Source: Alteromonadaceae bacterium XY-R5 (GTDB lineage Bacteria > Pseudomonadota > Gammaproteobacteria > Enterobacterales > Alteromonadaceae). Taken from it: DNA of 64,000 nt. Positions 9,789-20,370 of the stretch are shown here, piece after piece. A model generated the notes under the pieces. It saw nothing but the letters and a program-made list of their open reading frames with translations. It searched no databases and was not told where the DNA came from. The first letter of the stretch is position 1. The number at the start of each line of letters is the position of its first letter. Position numbers and translations under genes: made by a program. The stretch lies in the NCBI GenBank assembly GCA_001660395.1, contig LXWE01000002.1:248001-312000 (forward strand), given 5' to 3'.

Positions 9789-11807
9789 TTAAACGGGCCT
9801 TTTTAAGGCCCGTTTTAGTTTACGTAACGCCAGTTTTAACTGTTTGATATTCGGCGTTTGTTGTTTGGAGCCGGGCAAATATTGTTGCTGTACAAACGCA
9901 TCGTGCAATGGTGAGAATGCCTGCCAGATGGCCTGGTTAGGCTGTTGTTGCAGGAAATTGGCATACGCCTGGGGGCCGTTTGGCAGCGTCCGTCCCAATT
10001 GATGCTGTTTAAGTAGGATTAATCCGCGCTGATAATAGCGCACTGCAGCGGTCTGTTTGGGGCGTTGTTGCTGCCAAAAAAAGCTGACAAGCAGAAGCAG
10101 GCCAATCAATCCAACCACACTTAACCCCAGTAATGCCAGACGCAACGGCGTGACTTTCCCCAGTAGTGCAGAAAGTAAATCGAATTGTTTTTGTTGATCA
10201 TAATTGAGTACCCAGCGACTCCAGACATAGTCCATGTCTGCTAGCAAGGTACGCAGGCGAGAGATAATCGCGTAGTGGCGTAATTTTGCTAATGCAAAAG
10301 GTGAATCGGCCAGAAAACTGCCTTCGTCGGCCAGGGCTTGCTGCAATCCGAGACTGACTCGCCCGGGTGATACCATCATGGTGGGATCGAAGCGCTTCCA
10401 GCCTTCACCCTGTATCCAGGCTTCTATCCAGGCATGAGCATCGTACTGATATATCCGCATATAACCGCCGGGATAGACTTCGCCGCCCATATAACCTGAT
10501 ACGATTCGAGCGGGGATCCCCGCATATCGCAGAGTAGCGGCCATGGCGCTGGCGAAGTGACTGCAAAAGCCTGCTTTACTATTGAACAGCAAATCATCAT
10601 TGGCATCGGTGAGCATTAATGGCGGTGTCAGGGTGTAGCGATAGCCACCCTGGCGAAAGTGTGTCATAAGCGCATTAATCAGCGTCGCATCATCTGAATA
10701 TTGCTGACGCAGTTGCCGGGCAAATTCACGGGTTTTGGGATTCCCCTGCCTGGGCATTTGTAAATTACGCTGCAATTCACCCTCGAAAAACAGATTGTCC
10801 AATGGGGCTTCATAATAAGAACGCAGCGAATACTGCATGGGTTTCATTAACGGGCGTTGGGATATCAGTTGGTAACTGGCGCTTTGGATAATGCCTGGCG
10901 GGCCGGCGGTGGGAACGGCTAAATCCAGACCATATAACCAATTTTGCTGAGTGGGTTCGGCAATAATGTCGTAATCGTAAAAGGCGCCATTAACCTCCGG
11001 GCTGAAGCGAATGCCCATTTGTCTGGCGCCACGTTCCATCGCCAGCTTGCCTTTATCCAGTGACCAGGTTTTGCCATCGAAGGTTTCCAGTACCATAGCG
11101 CGCCAGTAACGTTGTGGCATATTGGGGGCTTCACCCCGAAATGTTGCGCTGAACGCCAACGCATCAGACTGAGCTAAGTGGGCAATATCGCCTGGCGTGA
11201 TGGAATCGGACAAGCCGGTTTGTGAACTGCGGTTGCTTGGCATCTGCCACAGCGGACCAATTTTAGGCATTATCAAAAACAGGATTAGGGCGACAGGCAG
11301 TGACATAAGACACAAGCGACCGACAAAGCGCAACTGAGCAAACATGCGTAATCCCGGCCTAAAGTAAGCCGCCATGGCCAGAAGCATAGAGGCCACCAGG
11401 ACGCCATAAAACAAGCTAAATACTATACTTTGTTGAAAAATGAAGCCGCAACTGATGGCAAAAAATAATGCCAGAATGAGTTGGAATACGTCTTTGTTTT
11501 GCTGCAGTTGCAACACTTTCAGGCTACAGGCCAGAATCAGCAGATTGACCATGGCCAGCAGCAATCCCAGCTCCAGACTAAAGTAAGCCAGTACTATCGC
11601 CGTCAGCAGTGCCATTAGGTTAGCCGCCCTGGGCGACATGCTTTGTTGGTAAGTCAGTTGCAACAGGCTTATGGCAATACAGCATAAACTGACAATCAAG
11701 ATCCAGCCCATCAGCGGCTGAAACAGACTGAGGGCCGTCAGTAATAAACATCCATTCAGCAGACCGATACTCAATCGACGCTGGCGATACAAATCGAACC
11801 TCGTCAT
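9789..11807 (-). CDS. Membrane transglutaminase-like protein (DUF3488, TgpA family)
   Basis: A 672-residue inner-membrane protein. About six N-terminal helices (DUF3488) lead to a periplasmic transglutaminase-core domain with Cys in NSKAGFCSHFASAM (about residue 415), His in QYDAHAWIEAW (about 458) and Asp in WKRFDPTMM. One more helix (LALLGLSVVGLIGLLLLVSFF) and a cytoplasmic tail follow. It resembles TgpA of Pseudomonas. The start at 11807 is preferred over one 18 codons upstream because it makes a four-base ATGA overlap with the DUF58 stop. MoxR, DUF58 and this gene form a tight operon, and related operons are proposed to act at the cell surface. The physiological substrate is unknown. Confidence 0.9.
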   Translation of the reverse strand: MTRFDLYRQRRLSIGLLNGCLLLTALSLFQPLMGWILIVSLCCIAISLLQLTYQQSMSPRAANLMALLTAIVLAYFSLELGLLLAMVNLLILACSLKVLQLQQNKDVFQLILALFFAISCGFIFQQSIVFSLFYGVLVASMLLAMAAYFRPGLRMFAQLRFVGRLCLMSLPVALILFLIMPKIGPLWQMPSNRSSQTGLSDSITPGDIAHLAQSDALAFSATFRGEAPNMPQRYWRAMVLETFDGKTWSLDKGKLAMERGARQMGIRFSPEVNGAFYDYDIIAEPTQQNWLYGLDLAVPTAGPPGIIQSASYQLISQRPLMKPMQYSLRSYYEAPLDNLFFEGELQRNLQMPRQGNPKTREFARQLRQQYSDDATLINALMTHFRQGGYRYTLTPPLMLTDANDDLLFNSKAGFCSHFASAMAATLRYAGIPARIVSGYMGGEVYPGGYMRIYQYDAHAWIEAWIQGEGWKRFDPTMMVSPGRVSLGLQQALADEGSFLADSPFALAKLRHYAIISRLRTLLADMDYVWSRWVLNYDQQKQFDLLSALLGKVTPLRLALLGLSVVGLIGLLLLVSFFWQQQRPKQTAAVRYYQRGLILLKQHQLGRTLPNGPQAYANFLQQQPNQAIWQAFSPLHDAFVQQQYLPGSKQQTPNIKQLKLALRKLKRALKRPV
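9791..9815. terminator. Bidirectional terminator between rlmM and the transglutaminase gene
   Basis: Nine-base-pair perfect arms (AAACGGGCC and its complement) with a seven-base loop and T-runs on both sides. It serves the converging rlmM and transglutaminase genes, and lies partly inside the last codons of the latter. Confidence 0.85.
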
Positions 11808-12793
11808 CGCTGTTGTCCCGACTTCTGCGGATGGGGATAACCGGCTAACGCGCTTAAGCATTGATGTTTATGCTCAAGACCGAGCGAAGGTGAAAATTGT
11901 TGATGTCCCAGAGACAGGCCGTACGGCACATTTTGCTGTTCCAATGTCAGGATTTGGTAACAAAGCTGACTTAGGTGTCTTTCGAGTGAATCTGAACCAT
12001 CAATGGGCAGAGATAGCCAGTATTCGGCATTTACGTTGGCACTGAACTGCTTACTGACCATGCCCCTACCTTTGGCTACCTGTTTCCAGGCAACATGATT
12101 GAGCGGGTCGCCATTGTGGTAATCACGCAGATTATCAAATTCATCACTACCACTGATGCTGGATGCTGCGTGCGAGCCTTCTTCTGCATTAGCTATTTCT
12201 TTTGCGGTTAACTTGGTAGGAGACGGTAATGGCATGGGATAGACGATGATATCGGTGTCCATGGCCAGATGTGTCCAGCAATGAAACAGGCCAAGCGGAT
12301 AATCGTTAGACAATGTGACTCGGGGGAGGGTTAAAGGGCCTCGATGCGGGCAGGGTAACGATAAAGTCAGTGAGGATTGCGGCTCCTCCAGGTCGATGGT
12401 CTGTTTATTCTGCTGCTGCCAAAAATGGGCACTCAGTATACCTTTTGCAGACTCGCCGGCGTCTGATTCAAGCCACAGGTTAAGCTGACATTCTTCACCT
12501 GCAAACACATGCTGAGTTTTACCCAGGCGGATGCGTAATCGGGAAAAATTTAGATAGCTGGCAAATAAGCTGGTAAGAAATAAGCTCAGCAAAAAGAAGC
12601 ATAGCAATAAGATCAGGTTGTTCTGATAATTTGTCCCCAGCACAAATAGTCCGCCACACAGCAGCAAAAAGCAGGCGCCAAAGGGCGACAGGAAAATGAA
12701 GATATTTTTGTGATTAAGAGCAAACTGGCGGGCTGGTGGAATCCGTCGCTCGAGCCAGCGCAGTTGCCAGTGATGAAAACGGGACGCCAGCAT
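11804..12793 (-). CDS. DUF58 domain-containing protein
   Basis: A 329-residue protein with two N-terminal membrane helices (HKNIFIFLSPFGACFLLLCGGLFVLG and NLILLLCFFLLSLFLTSLFA) and a cytoplasmic DUF58 region with the family signature EFDNLRDYHNGDPLNHVAWKQ split over residues 215-240. DUF58 proteins have a von Willebrand factor A-like fold and partner with MoxR ATPases. The start overlaps the moxR stop by one base (TGATG) and the stop overlaps the transglutaminase start by four. Confidence 0.92.
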   Translation of the reverse strand: MLASRFHHWQLRWLERRIPPARQFALNHKNIFIFLSPFGACFLLLCGGLFVLGTNYQNNLILLLCFFLLSLFLTSLFASYLNFSRLRIRLGKTQHVFAGEECQLNLWLESDAGESAKGILSAHFWQQQNKQTIDLEEPQSSLTLSLPCPHRGPLTLPRVTLSNDYPLGLFHCWTHLAMDTDIIVYPMPLPSPTKLTAKEIANAEEGSHAASSISGSDEFDNLRDYHNGDPLNHVAWKQVAKGRGMVSKQFSANVNAEYWLSLPIDGSDSLERHLSQLCYQILTLEQQNVPYGLSLGHQQFSPSLGLEHKHQCLSALAGYPHPQKSGQQR

Positions 12794-13713
12794 CAGGCTG
12801 CCAGAGGATCGATAGCATCCAGTAAGCGCTGACTCAGTGGCGTGTTTTGCCCCAGTTCAGCCACATCACTGCGCAGTCTGTGTTCAGCTACACATGGAAG
12901 CACAGCCTGTACGTCTTCCGGCATTACATGCTCTCGCCCGTCAATCCAGGCCCAACTGCGTGCCGCTTGCAAGATACCTTTACTGGCGCGGGGCGAAAGC
13001 GCATTGGCAAAAAGGTCAGATTCCCGACTAAAGTGACTTAAACGCAGCACGTATTCCAATATGGCGTCGCTGGCATAGACCTGGCGGATGTGCTGCTGTA
13101 CCTGAGTCAGTTCTGTTTGTGATAAACAGGCCGGGATGCCGCTAAGGTTATTTTGAAGCGGGCCTCTGAGCATTTGTTTTTCAGCCTCCCAGCTCGGATA
13201 GCCCAGTTGAATCCGCATTAAGAAGCGATCTAGTTGCGACTCTGGCAGGGGATAGGTGCCCGATTGATGCAAGGGGTTTTGCGTCGCAATCACAAAAAAG
13301 GGCGCCGGCAATGGATGGGTTTCGCCATCGACACTGACCTGACCTTCCTCCATGGCTTCCAATAGCGCACTTTGGGTTTTCGGACTGGCTCGATTAATTT
13401 CATCCGCCAGCACAATTGGGCTAAAAATGGGGCCCGGGTGGAAGCGAAAATCCTGTTTTTGGTGATCAAAGGTTGAAAACCCCAGTACGTCTGCGGGAAG
13501 CAAATCTGAGGTGAACTGGATCCTCGAAAAACCAAGCCCAAGACTGTTTGCCAATGCATGAGACAGGGTGGTTTTACCCATGCCGGGCAAGTCCTCGATC
13601 AGCAAGTGGCCGTTAGCCAGCAGGCAGCTTAATGCCAGTTTGATTTGGTGTTCCTTACCCAACAAATGTTGGCTGATATGATGGATGGCCTGATTAACCT
13701 TGGCGTGCAACAT
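12793..13713 (-). CDS. MoxR-family AAA+ ATPase
   Basis: A 306-residue AAA+ ATPase, probably a chaperone that activates partner proteins carrying VWA-like folds, here DUF58. Walker A is at residues 41-50 (DLPGMGKTTL), Walker B is in VLADEINRASPKTQ, and sensor 1 is in FVIATQNPLHQSG. It is the first gene of the MoxR-DUF58-transglutaminase operon. The leader of about 160 bp is shared with seqA, which is transcribed the other way. Confidence 0.93.
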   Translation of the reverse strand: MLHAKVNQAIHHISQHLLGKEHQIKLALSCLLANGHLLIEDLPGMGKTTLSHALANSLGLGFSRIQFTSDLLPADVLGFSTFDHQKQDFRFHPGPIFSPIVLADEINRASPKTQSALLEAMEEGQVSVDGETHPLPAPFFVIATQNPLHQSGTYPLPESQLDRFLMRIQLGYPSWEAEKQMLRGPLQNNLSGIPACLSQTELTQVQQHIRQVYASDAILEYVLRLSHFSRESDLFANALSPRASKGILQAARSWAWIDGREHVMPEDVQAVLPCVAEHRLRSDVAELGQNTPLSQRLLDAIDPLAA

Positions 13714-13834
13714 AGCGTCTCTCTGTGACTGCGCTTAATGTAACTTTAGCGTATTCATCTGAGGGTGTGAGAGAGGCAGATCTATACCAGCGTATCTTTG
13801 CAAATTAATCGGCTGCATTGTCTGCCCGGTTCAG

Positions 13835-13840
13835 TATAAT
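13835..13840 (+). promoter_or_regulatory. Possible -10 box for seqA
   Basis: A perfect TATAAT lies 38 bases before the seqA start. No good -35 hexamer is present at 16-18 bases upstream, so this is a weak assignment. Confidence 0.3.
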
Positions 13841-13877
13841 GAGGTGGAATTTTTCACTGTAGTTAATTGACTCTAAT

Positions 13878-14432
13878 ATGAAAACAATTGAGATTGACGA
13901 CGATTTATATTTTTACATTGCCTCTCAAACCAAGTTTATCGGTGAGAGCGCATCCGACATTTTACGCCGTTTGGTAATGCCTGAAGCACAGGCGTCTGCA
14001 CCTGTTGCTGAGGCCCCTGCAACGGCACCTCAAGCCGCAAAAACCAAAACGAAAAAAGCGGAAAGCAAACCGGTTCCAGCCGTGAATGGCAAAGGTGCGA
14101 AAATCGTACTGGCGTCACTTGAAAGCAATCCAAACAAGAGCAAAGTTGAAGTGTTTCTGGAAATTCTGGCGGCACTGCATCAGGCCCATGGCGCAAGCTT
14201 TGCTGCAATCCTGGGAATTAAAGGTCGCAACCGTCTGTACTTTGCTGATAGTAAAGATGAACTGCTTAAAGCAGGCAGCAGCACCAATCCTAAACAAATT
14301 CCAGGTTCAGATTACTGGGTGGTGACAAACAACAACACCGCCAAGAAAATTTCGATGTTGAAAGAAGTCGTTAGCACACTGGGATATAACGACGAGCAAG
14401 GTCAGGGCATCATCGCTCACTTTGCTGATTAA
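13878..14432 (+). CDS. seqA: Negative modulator of replication initiation SeqA
   Basis: Binds hemimethylated GATC clusters, sequesters newly replicated origin DNA and helps organise the chromosome behind the fork. The N-terminal multimerisation domain MKTIEIDDDLYFYIASQTKFIGESASDILRR is split over residues 1-31. A Pro/Ala/Lys-rich linker (about 40-75) follows, then the C-terminal DNA-binding domain (about 76-184) with ILGIKGRNRLYFA and PGSDYWVVTNNNT. It is 184 residues, as in relatives. It is followed after 30 bases by pgm, as in E. coli. Presence of SeqA implies Dam methylation in this organism. Confidence 0.95.
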   Translation: MKTIEIDDDLYFYIASQTKFIGESASDILRRLVMPEAQASAPVAEAPATAPQAAKTKTKKAESKPVPAVNGKGAKIVLASLESNPNKSKVEVFLEILAALHQAHGASFAAILGIKGRNRLYFADSKDELLKAGSSTNPKQIPGSDYWVVTNNNTAKKISMLKEVVSTLGYNDEQGQGIIAHFAD

Positions 14433-14462
14433 AGGTTACTGATAACGTAAAGGGAAAGCATT

Positions 14463-16115
14463 ATGCCGATTCATCCTATGGCAGGAAAACCAGCAGAAAA
14501 GTCGCAACTTACCAATATCGCTCGGCTCACCAGCGCGTATTACAGCCATAAGCCGGATCCTGAAAATCCTGCTGAAGCCGTGGCATTTGGCACCTCTGGC
14601 CATAGAGGCAGCTCCCTGTTAAATACCTTTACTGACACCCATATCGCAGCGATCAGTCAGGCTCTGGCAGAATATCGTCTGCAACAGGGCATTACCGGTC
14701 CTATGTATGTCGGCATGGATACGCATGCGCTGTCAGAAGCTGCATTTAGTACAGCCATTGAAGTGCTTGCAGCCAATGGTGTTACCTTGTTAGTTCAACA
14801 GGGCCGAGGTTACACGCCAACGCCGGTCGTATCTCACGCGATTTTAGAATATAACTGTGGTCGTGACAGCGGGTTAGCCGATGGTGTGGTCATTACGCCG
14901 TCACATAATCCACCCGAAGATGGTGGGTTTAAATATAACCCTCCCCATGGTGGTCCAGCCGACAGTGATGTGACTAACTGGATCCAGGCCCGCGCCAATG
15001 CGTTAATCGCTGCAGCGTTAGCAGGTGTGAAGCGTATCTCCTTAAGCAAAGCTATGGCCTCTGACTTTGTCCATGAGCAGGATTTTGCTGAGCAATACAT
15101 AGCGCAGCTGGATCAGGTGCTGGACATGGAGGCAATCAAAGGTGCGAACCTGACCTTAGGTACTGACCCTCTGGGTGGTGCAGGTCTGGGCTACTGGGAT
15201 CGAATCAATGAGCGCTACGGCCTTAACATTGATGTGGTGAATCGCAATGTCGATCAGCAGTTTGGGTTTATGCGCTGTGACAAAGACGGCAAAATCCGGA
15301 TGGACTGCTCATCTGCTTATGCTATGGCTGGCTTGATTGACCTGAAAGAAAAGTACGATTTAGCCTTTGGTAACGACCCTGATTTCGACCGACATGGGAT
15401 TGTGACGCCAAAAGCCGGTTTGATGAACCCTAATCATTATCTGGCCGTTGCCATTAACTATTTATATCAGCACCGCCCTCAGTGGGCACCTGGCCTGAAA
15501 GTGGGTAAAACGCTGGTATCCAGCAGCATGATTGACAGAGTCGCTGCCAATCTGAATAAAGAGATTGCTGAAATGCCAGTGGGCTTTAAGTGGTTTGTAC
15601 AGGGCATGCTGAATGGTGAAATCGGTTTTTCAGGTGAAGAAAGTGCTGGTGGTATCTTCCTGCGTAAAAATGGAAGTGTCTGGGCCACGGATAAAGACGG
15701 CATTATTTTATGTCTGCTCGGCGCTGAAATTTTGGCAGTAACAGGTAAAGACCCCGGTGAGCATTATCAACAGTTAACCCAACAGTTTGGAGCGCCAATT
15801 TATAAGCGCACGGATGTAGCCGCCAGCTTCGAGCAAAAGCAGGTCTTGAGTAAGATGGACAAGAATGCCATTACCTCTACCAGCTTGGCTGGTGAGGCCA
15901 TCACCAATATCCAGACCCATGCACCGGGCAATGGCGCAGCCATTGGCGGAGTAAAAGTGAGTACTGAAAATGGCTGGTTTGCTGCGCGTCCATCAGGCAC
16001 AGAAAACGTCTATAAAATCTATGCTGAGAGTTTCAATGGCGAAAGTCATTTACAATTACTGCAGCAGGAAGCTCAAAAATTGGTCGATTCAGTATTTAAA
16101 AATGCAGATGTGTAG
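14463..16115 (+). CDS. pgm: Phosphoglucomutase (alpha-D-glucose phosphate-specific)
   Basis: Interconverts glucose-1-phosphate and glucose-6-phosphate. It is 550 residues in four alpha/beta domains. The active-site phosphoserine loop is [14 protein letters not shown], the metal loop [10 protein letters not shown], the sugar-binding loop GEESAGGIF and the phosphate-binding loop [10 protein letters not shown]. It belongs to the seqA-pgm pair. With glgP next downstream it links glycogen breakdown to glycolysis. A 210-bp leader separates it from glgP. Confidence 0.96.
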   Translation: MPIHPMAGKPAEKSQLTNIARLTSAYYSHKPDPENPAEAVAFGTSGHRGSSLLNTFTDTHIAAISQALAEYRLQQGITGPMYVGMDTHALSEAAFSTAIEVLAANGVTLLVQQGRGYTPTPVVSHAILEYNCGRDSGLADGVVITPSHNPPEDGGFKYNPPHGGPADSDVTNWIQARANALIAAALAGVKRISLSKAMASDFVHEQDFAEQYIAQLDQVLDMEAIKGANLTLGTDPLGGAGLGYWDRINERYGLNIDVVNRNVDQQFGFMRCDKDGKIRMDCSSAYAMAGLIDLKEKYDLAFGNDPDFDRHGIVTPKAGLMNPNHYLAVAINYLYQHRPQWAPGLKVGKTLVSSSMIDRVAANLNKEIAEMPVGFKWFVQGMLNGEIGFSGEESAGGIFLRKNGSVWATDKDGIILCLLGAEILAVTGKDPGEHYQQLTQQFGAPIYKRTDVAASFEQKQVLSKMDKNAITSTSLAGEAITNIQTHAPGNGAAIGGVKVSTENGWFAARPSGTENVYKIYAESFNGESHLQLLQQEAQKLVDSVFKNADV

Positions 16116-16325
16116 ATTTGGTTTTCAATGTGTTAATTTTTTGTAATAAAAAGGCTTAAAATTAATCAAATGTCTCAATAATCTCTTTTTGTTAACAAAG
16201 ATTTAACAGATGTGCGTTTTTTTTCCTGTTATTAATACAGTGTTCGTGTGAAACTGTAATTAAATTACATTTTGGCGTGGCGGCTGGATAGCCGCCCTTA
16301 ACCAAAAAAATACAGGAAATAAACC
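16116..16325. other. Leader region of glgP with a TTTGTTAACAAA palindrome
   Basis: This 210-bp AT-rich gap between pgm and glgP holds a perfect 12-bp palindrome TTTGTTAACAAA at 16188-16199, a possible operator. There is no clear terminator for pgm, so read-through into glgP is possible. Confidence 0.25.
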
Positions 16326-18812
16326 ATGCCAAGCACTAAGACCACCAGTCAGTCTGCCAGTCTTTTTGAATTACCCGTGGATAAAGATGGCTTAAAGCAA
16401 GCGATCCTGCGTCATCTGCATTGCACCCTGGGTACAGACGAAAATAAAGCCAATAACCATGCATGGTGGAAAGCCACCAGTGCTGCCATTCAAGAGCAGG
16501 TAATGGCGCGTCTGAGCAAAACCCAGAAAAGTCACTATATGAATGATACCCGCGCGGTACATTACTTTTCTGCTGAGTTCCTGATGGGACGTTTAATGTC
16601 CAATAACATGCATAATCTGGGGTTGTTTGAAACAACCAGCCAGGCTCTGCAGGAACTTGGGGTTAGCTTAACGGACGTGATGGAAGAAGAGCCGGATATG
16701 GCACTGGGTAACGGTGGCCTGGGACGTTTGGCGGCCTGTTTCCTGGATTCACTGGCGACCATGAACCTTCCAGCCATTGGTTACGGTCTGCATTATGAGC
16801 ACGGCCTGTTCCGTCAGGAAATTCAGGATGGTGCGCAAATTGAGCGTCCGGATAGCTGGCGTGACTACGGTAACCCGTTTGAAATTTGCCGCCCTGAGTC
16901 AATTCAGGAAGTAGCACTGTACGGTTATGTTGAAACCAAATACGGCGAAAACGGTGATATTCAAAAAGAATGGCACCCTGGCCTGATCATTAAAGGCTTA
17001 CCTTGGGATATTCCAGTGGTCGGTTACGGCGGTACCACAGTCAACGTACTGCGTTTATGGGAGTCTCAGGCATCTGGTTATTTTAACTGGGACGTATTCA
17101 ATGCCGGAGGTTATGTTGATGCTCAGCGTGAAAACGTGCAGGCGGAAACCATCTCTAAAGTATTGTACCCGAATGATGAAACGGAAGCGGGTAAAGAACT
17201 GCGCTTGATCCAGCAGTATTTCTTCTGCTCATGCTCGCTAAAAGACATTATCCGTCGTTATAAGCGCGCCCATGGTGATGACTGGAGCCGTTTTGTTGAT
17301 CAGGTTGCTATTCAGCTGAATGACACTCACCCGGCCATTGCTATCCCAGAATTGATGCGTATTTTGCTGGATCGCGCTTCCCTGACATGGGATCAGGCAT
17401 GGTCTATCTGTACCCAGGTCTTTGCCTATACCAACCATACTCTGTTGCCTGAAGCACTGGAGAAGTGGCCTGCACGCATGCTGGAAAAAATCCTGCCGCG
17501 TCATTTGGAAATCATTTACGAAATCAACCACCGCTTCCTGCAGGAAGTGGAGAACATGTGGCCCGGCGATAACGACAAAAAGCGTAAATTGTCGATTATC
17601 GAAGAAGGCAACGACAAGATGGTGCGCATGGGTAACCTGAGCGTGATCGGTTCGTTTGCGGTAAACGGCGTAGCTGAAATCCACTCACGTCTGGTCAAAG
17701 AAAACCTGTTCCCTGAATTTGAAGCCATGTGGCCAGGTAAATTGACGAATGTGACCAACGGTATTACTCCGCGTCGCTGGTTAAAAGCCTGTAATCCTGC
17801 GTTATCTAAACTGATCGATAGCAAAATTGATAACGACTGGCCGCGCCATTTAAGCAAGCTGGACGGGTTGAGCAAGTTTGCTGATAACGCTAAATTCCAG
17901 AAAGAATTTATGGCCATCAAGCGTGCGAACAAAGTGGCGCTGGCCGAAGAAGTGAAGGCGTTAACCGGCATTGAGATCAACCCGGATGCCTTGTTCGACA
18001 TTCAGATTAAGCGTTTGCATGAGTACAAACGTCAGCACTTAAACCTGCTGCACATTATGGCTCTGTACCGTCGTATTCTGGAAAATCCGAATTATGAGAT
18101 GCAGCCACGGGTATTCTTGTTCGGTGCTAAAGCTGCTCCTGGCTATAAGCTGGCGAAAGACATCATTTTTGCCATCAATAAAGTGGCGGACCGCATCAAT
18201 AACGATCCACGCGTGAATGATAAAATCAAAGTGGTGTTCCTGCCTAACTACCGTGTCAGCCTGGCCGAGAAGATGATTCCGGCAGCGGATTTGTCTGAGC
18301 AAATCTCTACTGCAGGTAAAGAGGCGTCGGGCACAGGTAACATGAAGTTGGCTCTGAACGGCGCTCTGACCATAGGGACGCTGGATGGTGCCAACATCGA
18401 AATTGCCGAAGAAGTTGGCGATGAAAACATCTTTATCTTTGGTCTGACGGTAGAAGAAGTAAACGCGTTAAAAGCCAAAGGCTACAACCCGTATGATTAC
18501 TACTATAACAACCGTGAAATCAAAGCCATTCTTGACTGGCTGGAGACGGATTACTTCACACCAGGAAAACCTGGCGCACTGGCTTCACTGAAACACAGTT
18601 TGCTGGATGGTGGCGACCCTTATCTGGTGTTGGCAGATTTTGAGTCTTACTCAGAAGCGCATAAGCAAGTCGACGTGGCTTATCAGGATAAAACTGGCTG
18701 GGCGCGCAAAGCGATTCTGAACACAGCGAAAATGGGTAAATTTACTTCAGATCGCTCAATTCAGGACTATGTTGACCGCGTATGGAAGTTACGCAGCTGT
18801 CACGTTGAGTAA
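16326..18812 (+). CDS. glgP: Glycogen/maltodextrin phosphorylase
   Basis: Releases glucose-1-phosphate from the non-reducing ends of alpha-1,4-glucans, using pyridoxal phosphate. It is 828 residues, the normal length. Visible are the glucan and phosphate-site segment [19 protein letters not shown] and the PLP-lysine signature [17 protein letters not shown], followed by [10 protein letters not shown]. It is downstream of pgm, which uses its product. No other glycogen genes are in the window, so polymer synthesis must be encoded elsewhere. Confidence 0.96.
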   Translation: MPSTKTTSQSASLFELPVDKDGLKQAILRHLHCTLGTDENKANNHAWWKATSAAIQEQVMARLSKTQKSHYMNDTRAVHYFSAEFLMGRLMSNNMHNLGLFETTSQALQELGVSLTDVMEEEPDMALGNGGLGRLAACFLDSLATMNLPAIGYGLHYEHGLFRQEIQDGAQIERPDSWRDYGNPFEICRPESIQEVALYGYVETKYGENGDIQKEWHPGLIIKGLPWDIPVVGYGGTTVNVLRLWESQASGYFNWDVFNAGGYVDAQRENVQAETISKVLYPNDETEAGKELRLIQQYFFCSCSLKDIIRRYKRAHGDDWSRFVDQVAIQLNDTHPAIAIPELMRILLDRASLTWDQAWSICTQVFAYTNHTLLPEALEKWPARMLEKILPRHLEIIYEINHRFLQEVENMWPGDNDKKRKLSIIEEGNDKMVRMGNLSVIGSFAVNGVAEIHSRLVKENLFPEFEAMWPGKLTNVTNGITPRRWLKACNPALSKLIDSKIDNDWPRHLSKLDGLSKFADNAKFQKEFMAIKRANKVALAEEVKALTGIEINPDALFDIQIKRLHEYKRQHLNLLHIMALYRRILENPNYEMQPRVFLFGAKAAPGYKLAKDIIFAINKVADRINNDPRVNDKIKVVFLPNYRVSLAEKMIPAADLSEQISTAGKEASGTGNMKLALNGALTIGTLDGANIEIAEEVGDENIFIFGLTVEEVNALKAKGYNPYDYYYNNREIKAILDWLETDYFTPGKPGALASLKHSLLDGGDPYLVLADFESYSEAHKQVDVAYQDKTGWARKAILNTAKMGKFTSDRSIQDYVDRVWKLRSCHVE

Positions 18813-18892
18813 GGTTTAATAGGGCGTGAAGGGTAGTGTTTTAACCCTTTAGTCGATAAAAATCCCGAAAGACGACAATTTAGCCGGAATTT

Positions 18893-18919
18893 AAAGCCCA
18901 AATCACTGATTTGGGCTTT
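18893..18919 (+). terminator. Rho-independent terminator after glgP
   Basis: AAAGCCCAAATCA and its full complement are separated by one base (the loop opens from the inner A-T pairs), followed by TATTTTT. Located 80 bases after the glgP stop. Confidence 0.8.
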
Positions 18920-18978
18920 TATTTTTGGATCGAAACGGGCAGAATCATTAGGTGTTCAGCGCTATTTTTACGGTATAA

Positions 18979-20292
18979 ATGGGTCACTTTCATCAGTCCC
19001 TTATAACAATTCCAAACCGTTTTGCGTTTCTGGAAAAAATATCTGAAGCAGTTCGCCAGGATGCGAAGCTGTCCCTGTTTCTGATTGACGTAGTTCGGTT
19101 CTCCGATGTCAGTAGTAGCTTTGGCTATCAGGCTGGAGATGCGATCCTGGTTAACATCGCAAACCGCTTGCGGGTCCTGTTTGGGGAATCTGCGATTCTC
19201 GGCCGCGTCAGTGGTGATATTTTTGGTCTGGTCGTTTTCGGTACGCATCGCCGTGCCCATCTGCTAGCGCTGTATAATCATTTAATTGAACATTTCAAAA
19301 GTCCGGTGCAGTTTGGTGAACATGCTTTTATTGCTGATTTTAATGTTGGCGTGGTGCATAACAATCCGGACAACCATGATATCAATCGTCTATTTGCCAA
19401 AGCCGAAAGCGCATTAAAGCAGGCCAAAGCGAATAAATATGAAAATATCTATATCACCGGGTTAAGTGAAAAGCTGGATACTGGCCGTTCCCTGGCTTTG
19501 AAAGCCGATTTAAACCGAGCGTTTGAAAAGCAGGAGCTGGAAATTTATTTGCAGCCCAAAGTTGATTTAAATTCGCTGCGTATCGTCGGTGCTGAGTGTT
19601 TACTGCGCTGGCACCACCCCTTGGATGGTCTGGTTTTCCCCGGTGCATTAATTGAAGCGGCTGAGTCCTATAACATGATGAATGAAGTTGGTTACTGGAC
19701 GCTGGAAGAAGCCTTCAAAACAGCAGTATTAATTACCTGTCATGGTTTGAATATCACCCTGTCGGTAAATATATCGCCAACCCAGTTATATGACTTGAAC
19801 TTTATTCCCACCCTTAAGCGCTTGCAGCGCGAATACGGGGTCGATTTCAATATGTTCGAACTGGAACTGACGGAAGATATTGCCCTTTCTAACTCGATCA
19901 TGGTCAAGCGTCAGCTTGATGCGGCACGCGCACTGGGGTTGTCAATTGCGGTAGATGACTTCGGTAAAGGTTATTCAAATATGGCCTACATGCGCGACCT
20001 GCGTGTGGACACAGTGAAAGTGGATAAAACCTTTGTGATGGAACTGGGTAAAAACCCGGTAAATAAAGCCATCATTCAGGCAACACAGCTAATTTCATCG
20101 GCGATGGATGCTAAGGTGGTGGCTGAGGGTATTGAATCTATCGAGCATTTACATGTTCTAAGAGAGTTAGGAATTGAGGTGGGGCAGGGCTTCCTGTTCT
20201 CGCGTGCGATCCCAATGCATGACTTTATTGCGCTGGCCCAATCAGAAATTACGGTAGGCGGGTCGTTATGCCATCTTTCCAGAACTGCCTGA
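18979..20292 (+). CDS. GGDEF/EAL protein with degenerate GGDEF
   Basis: A soluble 437-residue cyclic di-GMP protein. The N-terminal GGDEF domain (about 1-165) has SGDIF in place of GG(D/E)EF, so it is unlikely to make cyclic di-GMP. The C-terminal EAL domain (about 175-430) has ECL in place of EAL (GAECLLRWHHP) but keeps the catalytic Glu, the Asn in VNISPTQLY, the Asp pair in AVDDFGKGYSN, the Lys in VKVDKTFV and the Glu in AEGIES. It is therefore probably an active phosphodiesterase. There are no membrane helices or PAS domain. The start lacks a good ribosome-binding site. Confidence 0.85.
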   Translation: MGHFHQSLITIPNRFAFLEKISEAVRQDAKLSLFLIDVVRFSDVSSSFGYQAGDAILVNIANRLRVLFGESAILGRVSGDIFGLVVFGTHRRAHLLALYNHLIEHFKSPVQFGEHAFIADFNVGVVHNNPDNHDINRLFAKAESALKQAKANKYENIYITGLSEKLDTGRSLALKADLNRAFEKQELEIYLQPKVDLNSLRIVGAECLLRWHHPLDGLVFPGALIEAAESYNMMNEVGYWTLEEAFKTAVLITCHGLNITLSVNISPTQLYDLNFIPTLKRLQREYGVDFNMFELELTEDIALSNSIMVKRQLDAARALGLSIAVDDFGKGYSNMAYMRDLRVDTVKVDKTFVMELGKNPVNKAIIQATQLISSAMDAKVVAEGIESIEHLHVLRELGIEVGQGFLFSRAIPMHDFIALAQSEITVGGSLCHLSRTA

Positions 20293-20370
20293 TAGCATTT
20301 CTTCCTCTGCAGTTTTTCATTTTAAAAATAAGGTAATATAGCACCAAGGTTTTTTAACACTCTGGGCTTT

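Noticed and set aside
12837-13041. Three overlapping plus-strand ORFs in different frames
   Set aside because: They are shadows of the moxR gene on the other strand.
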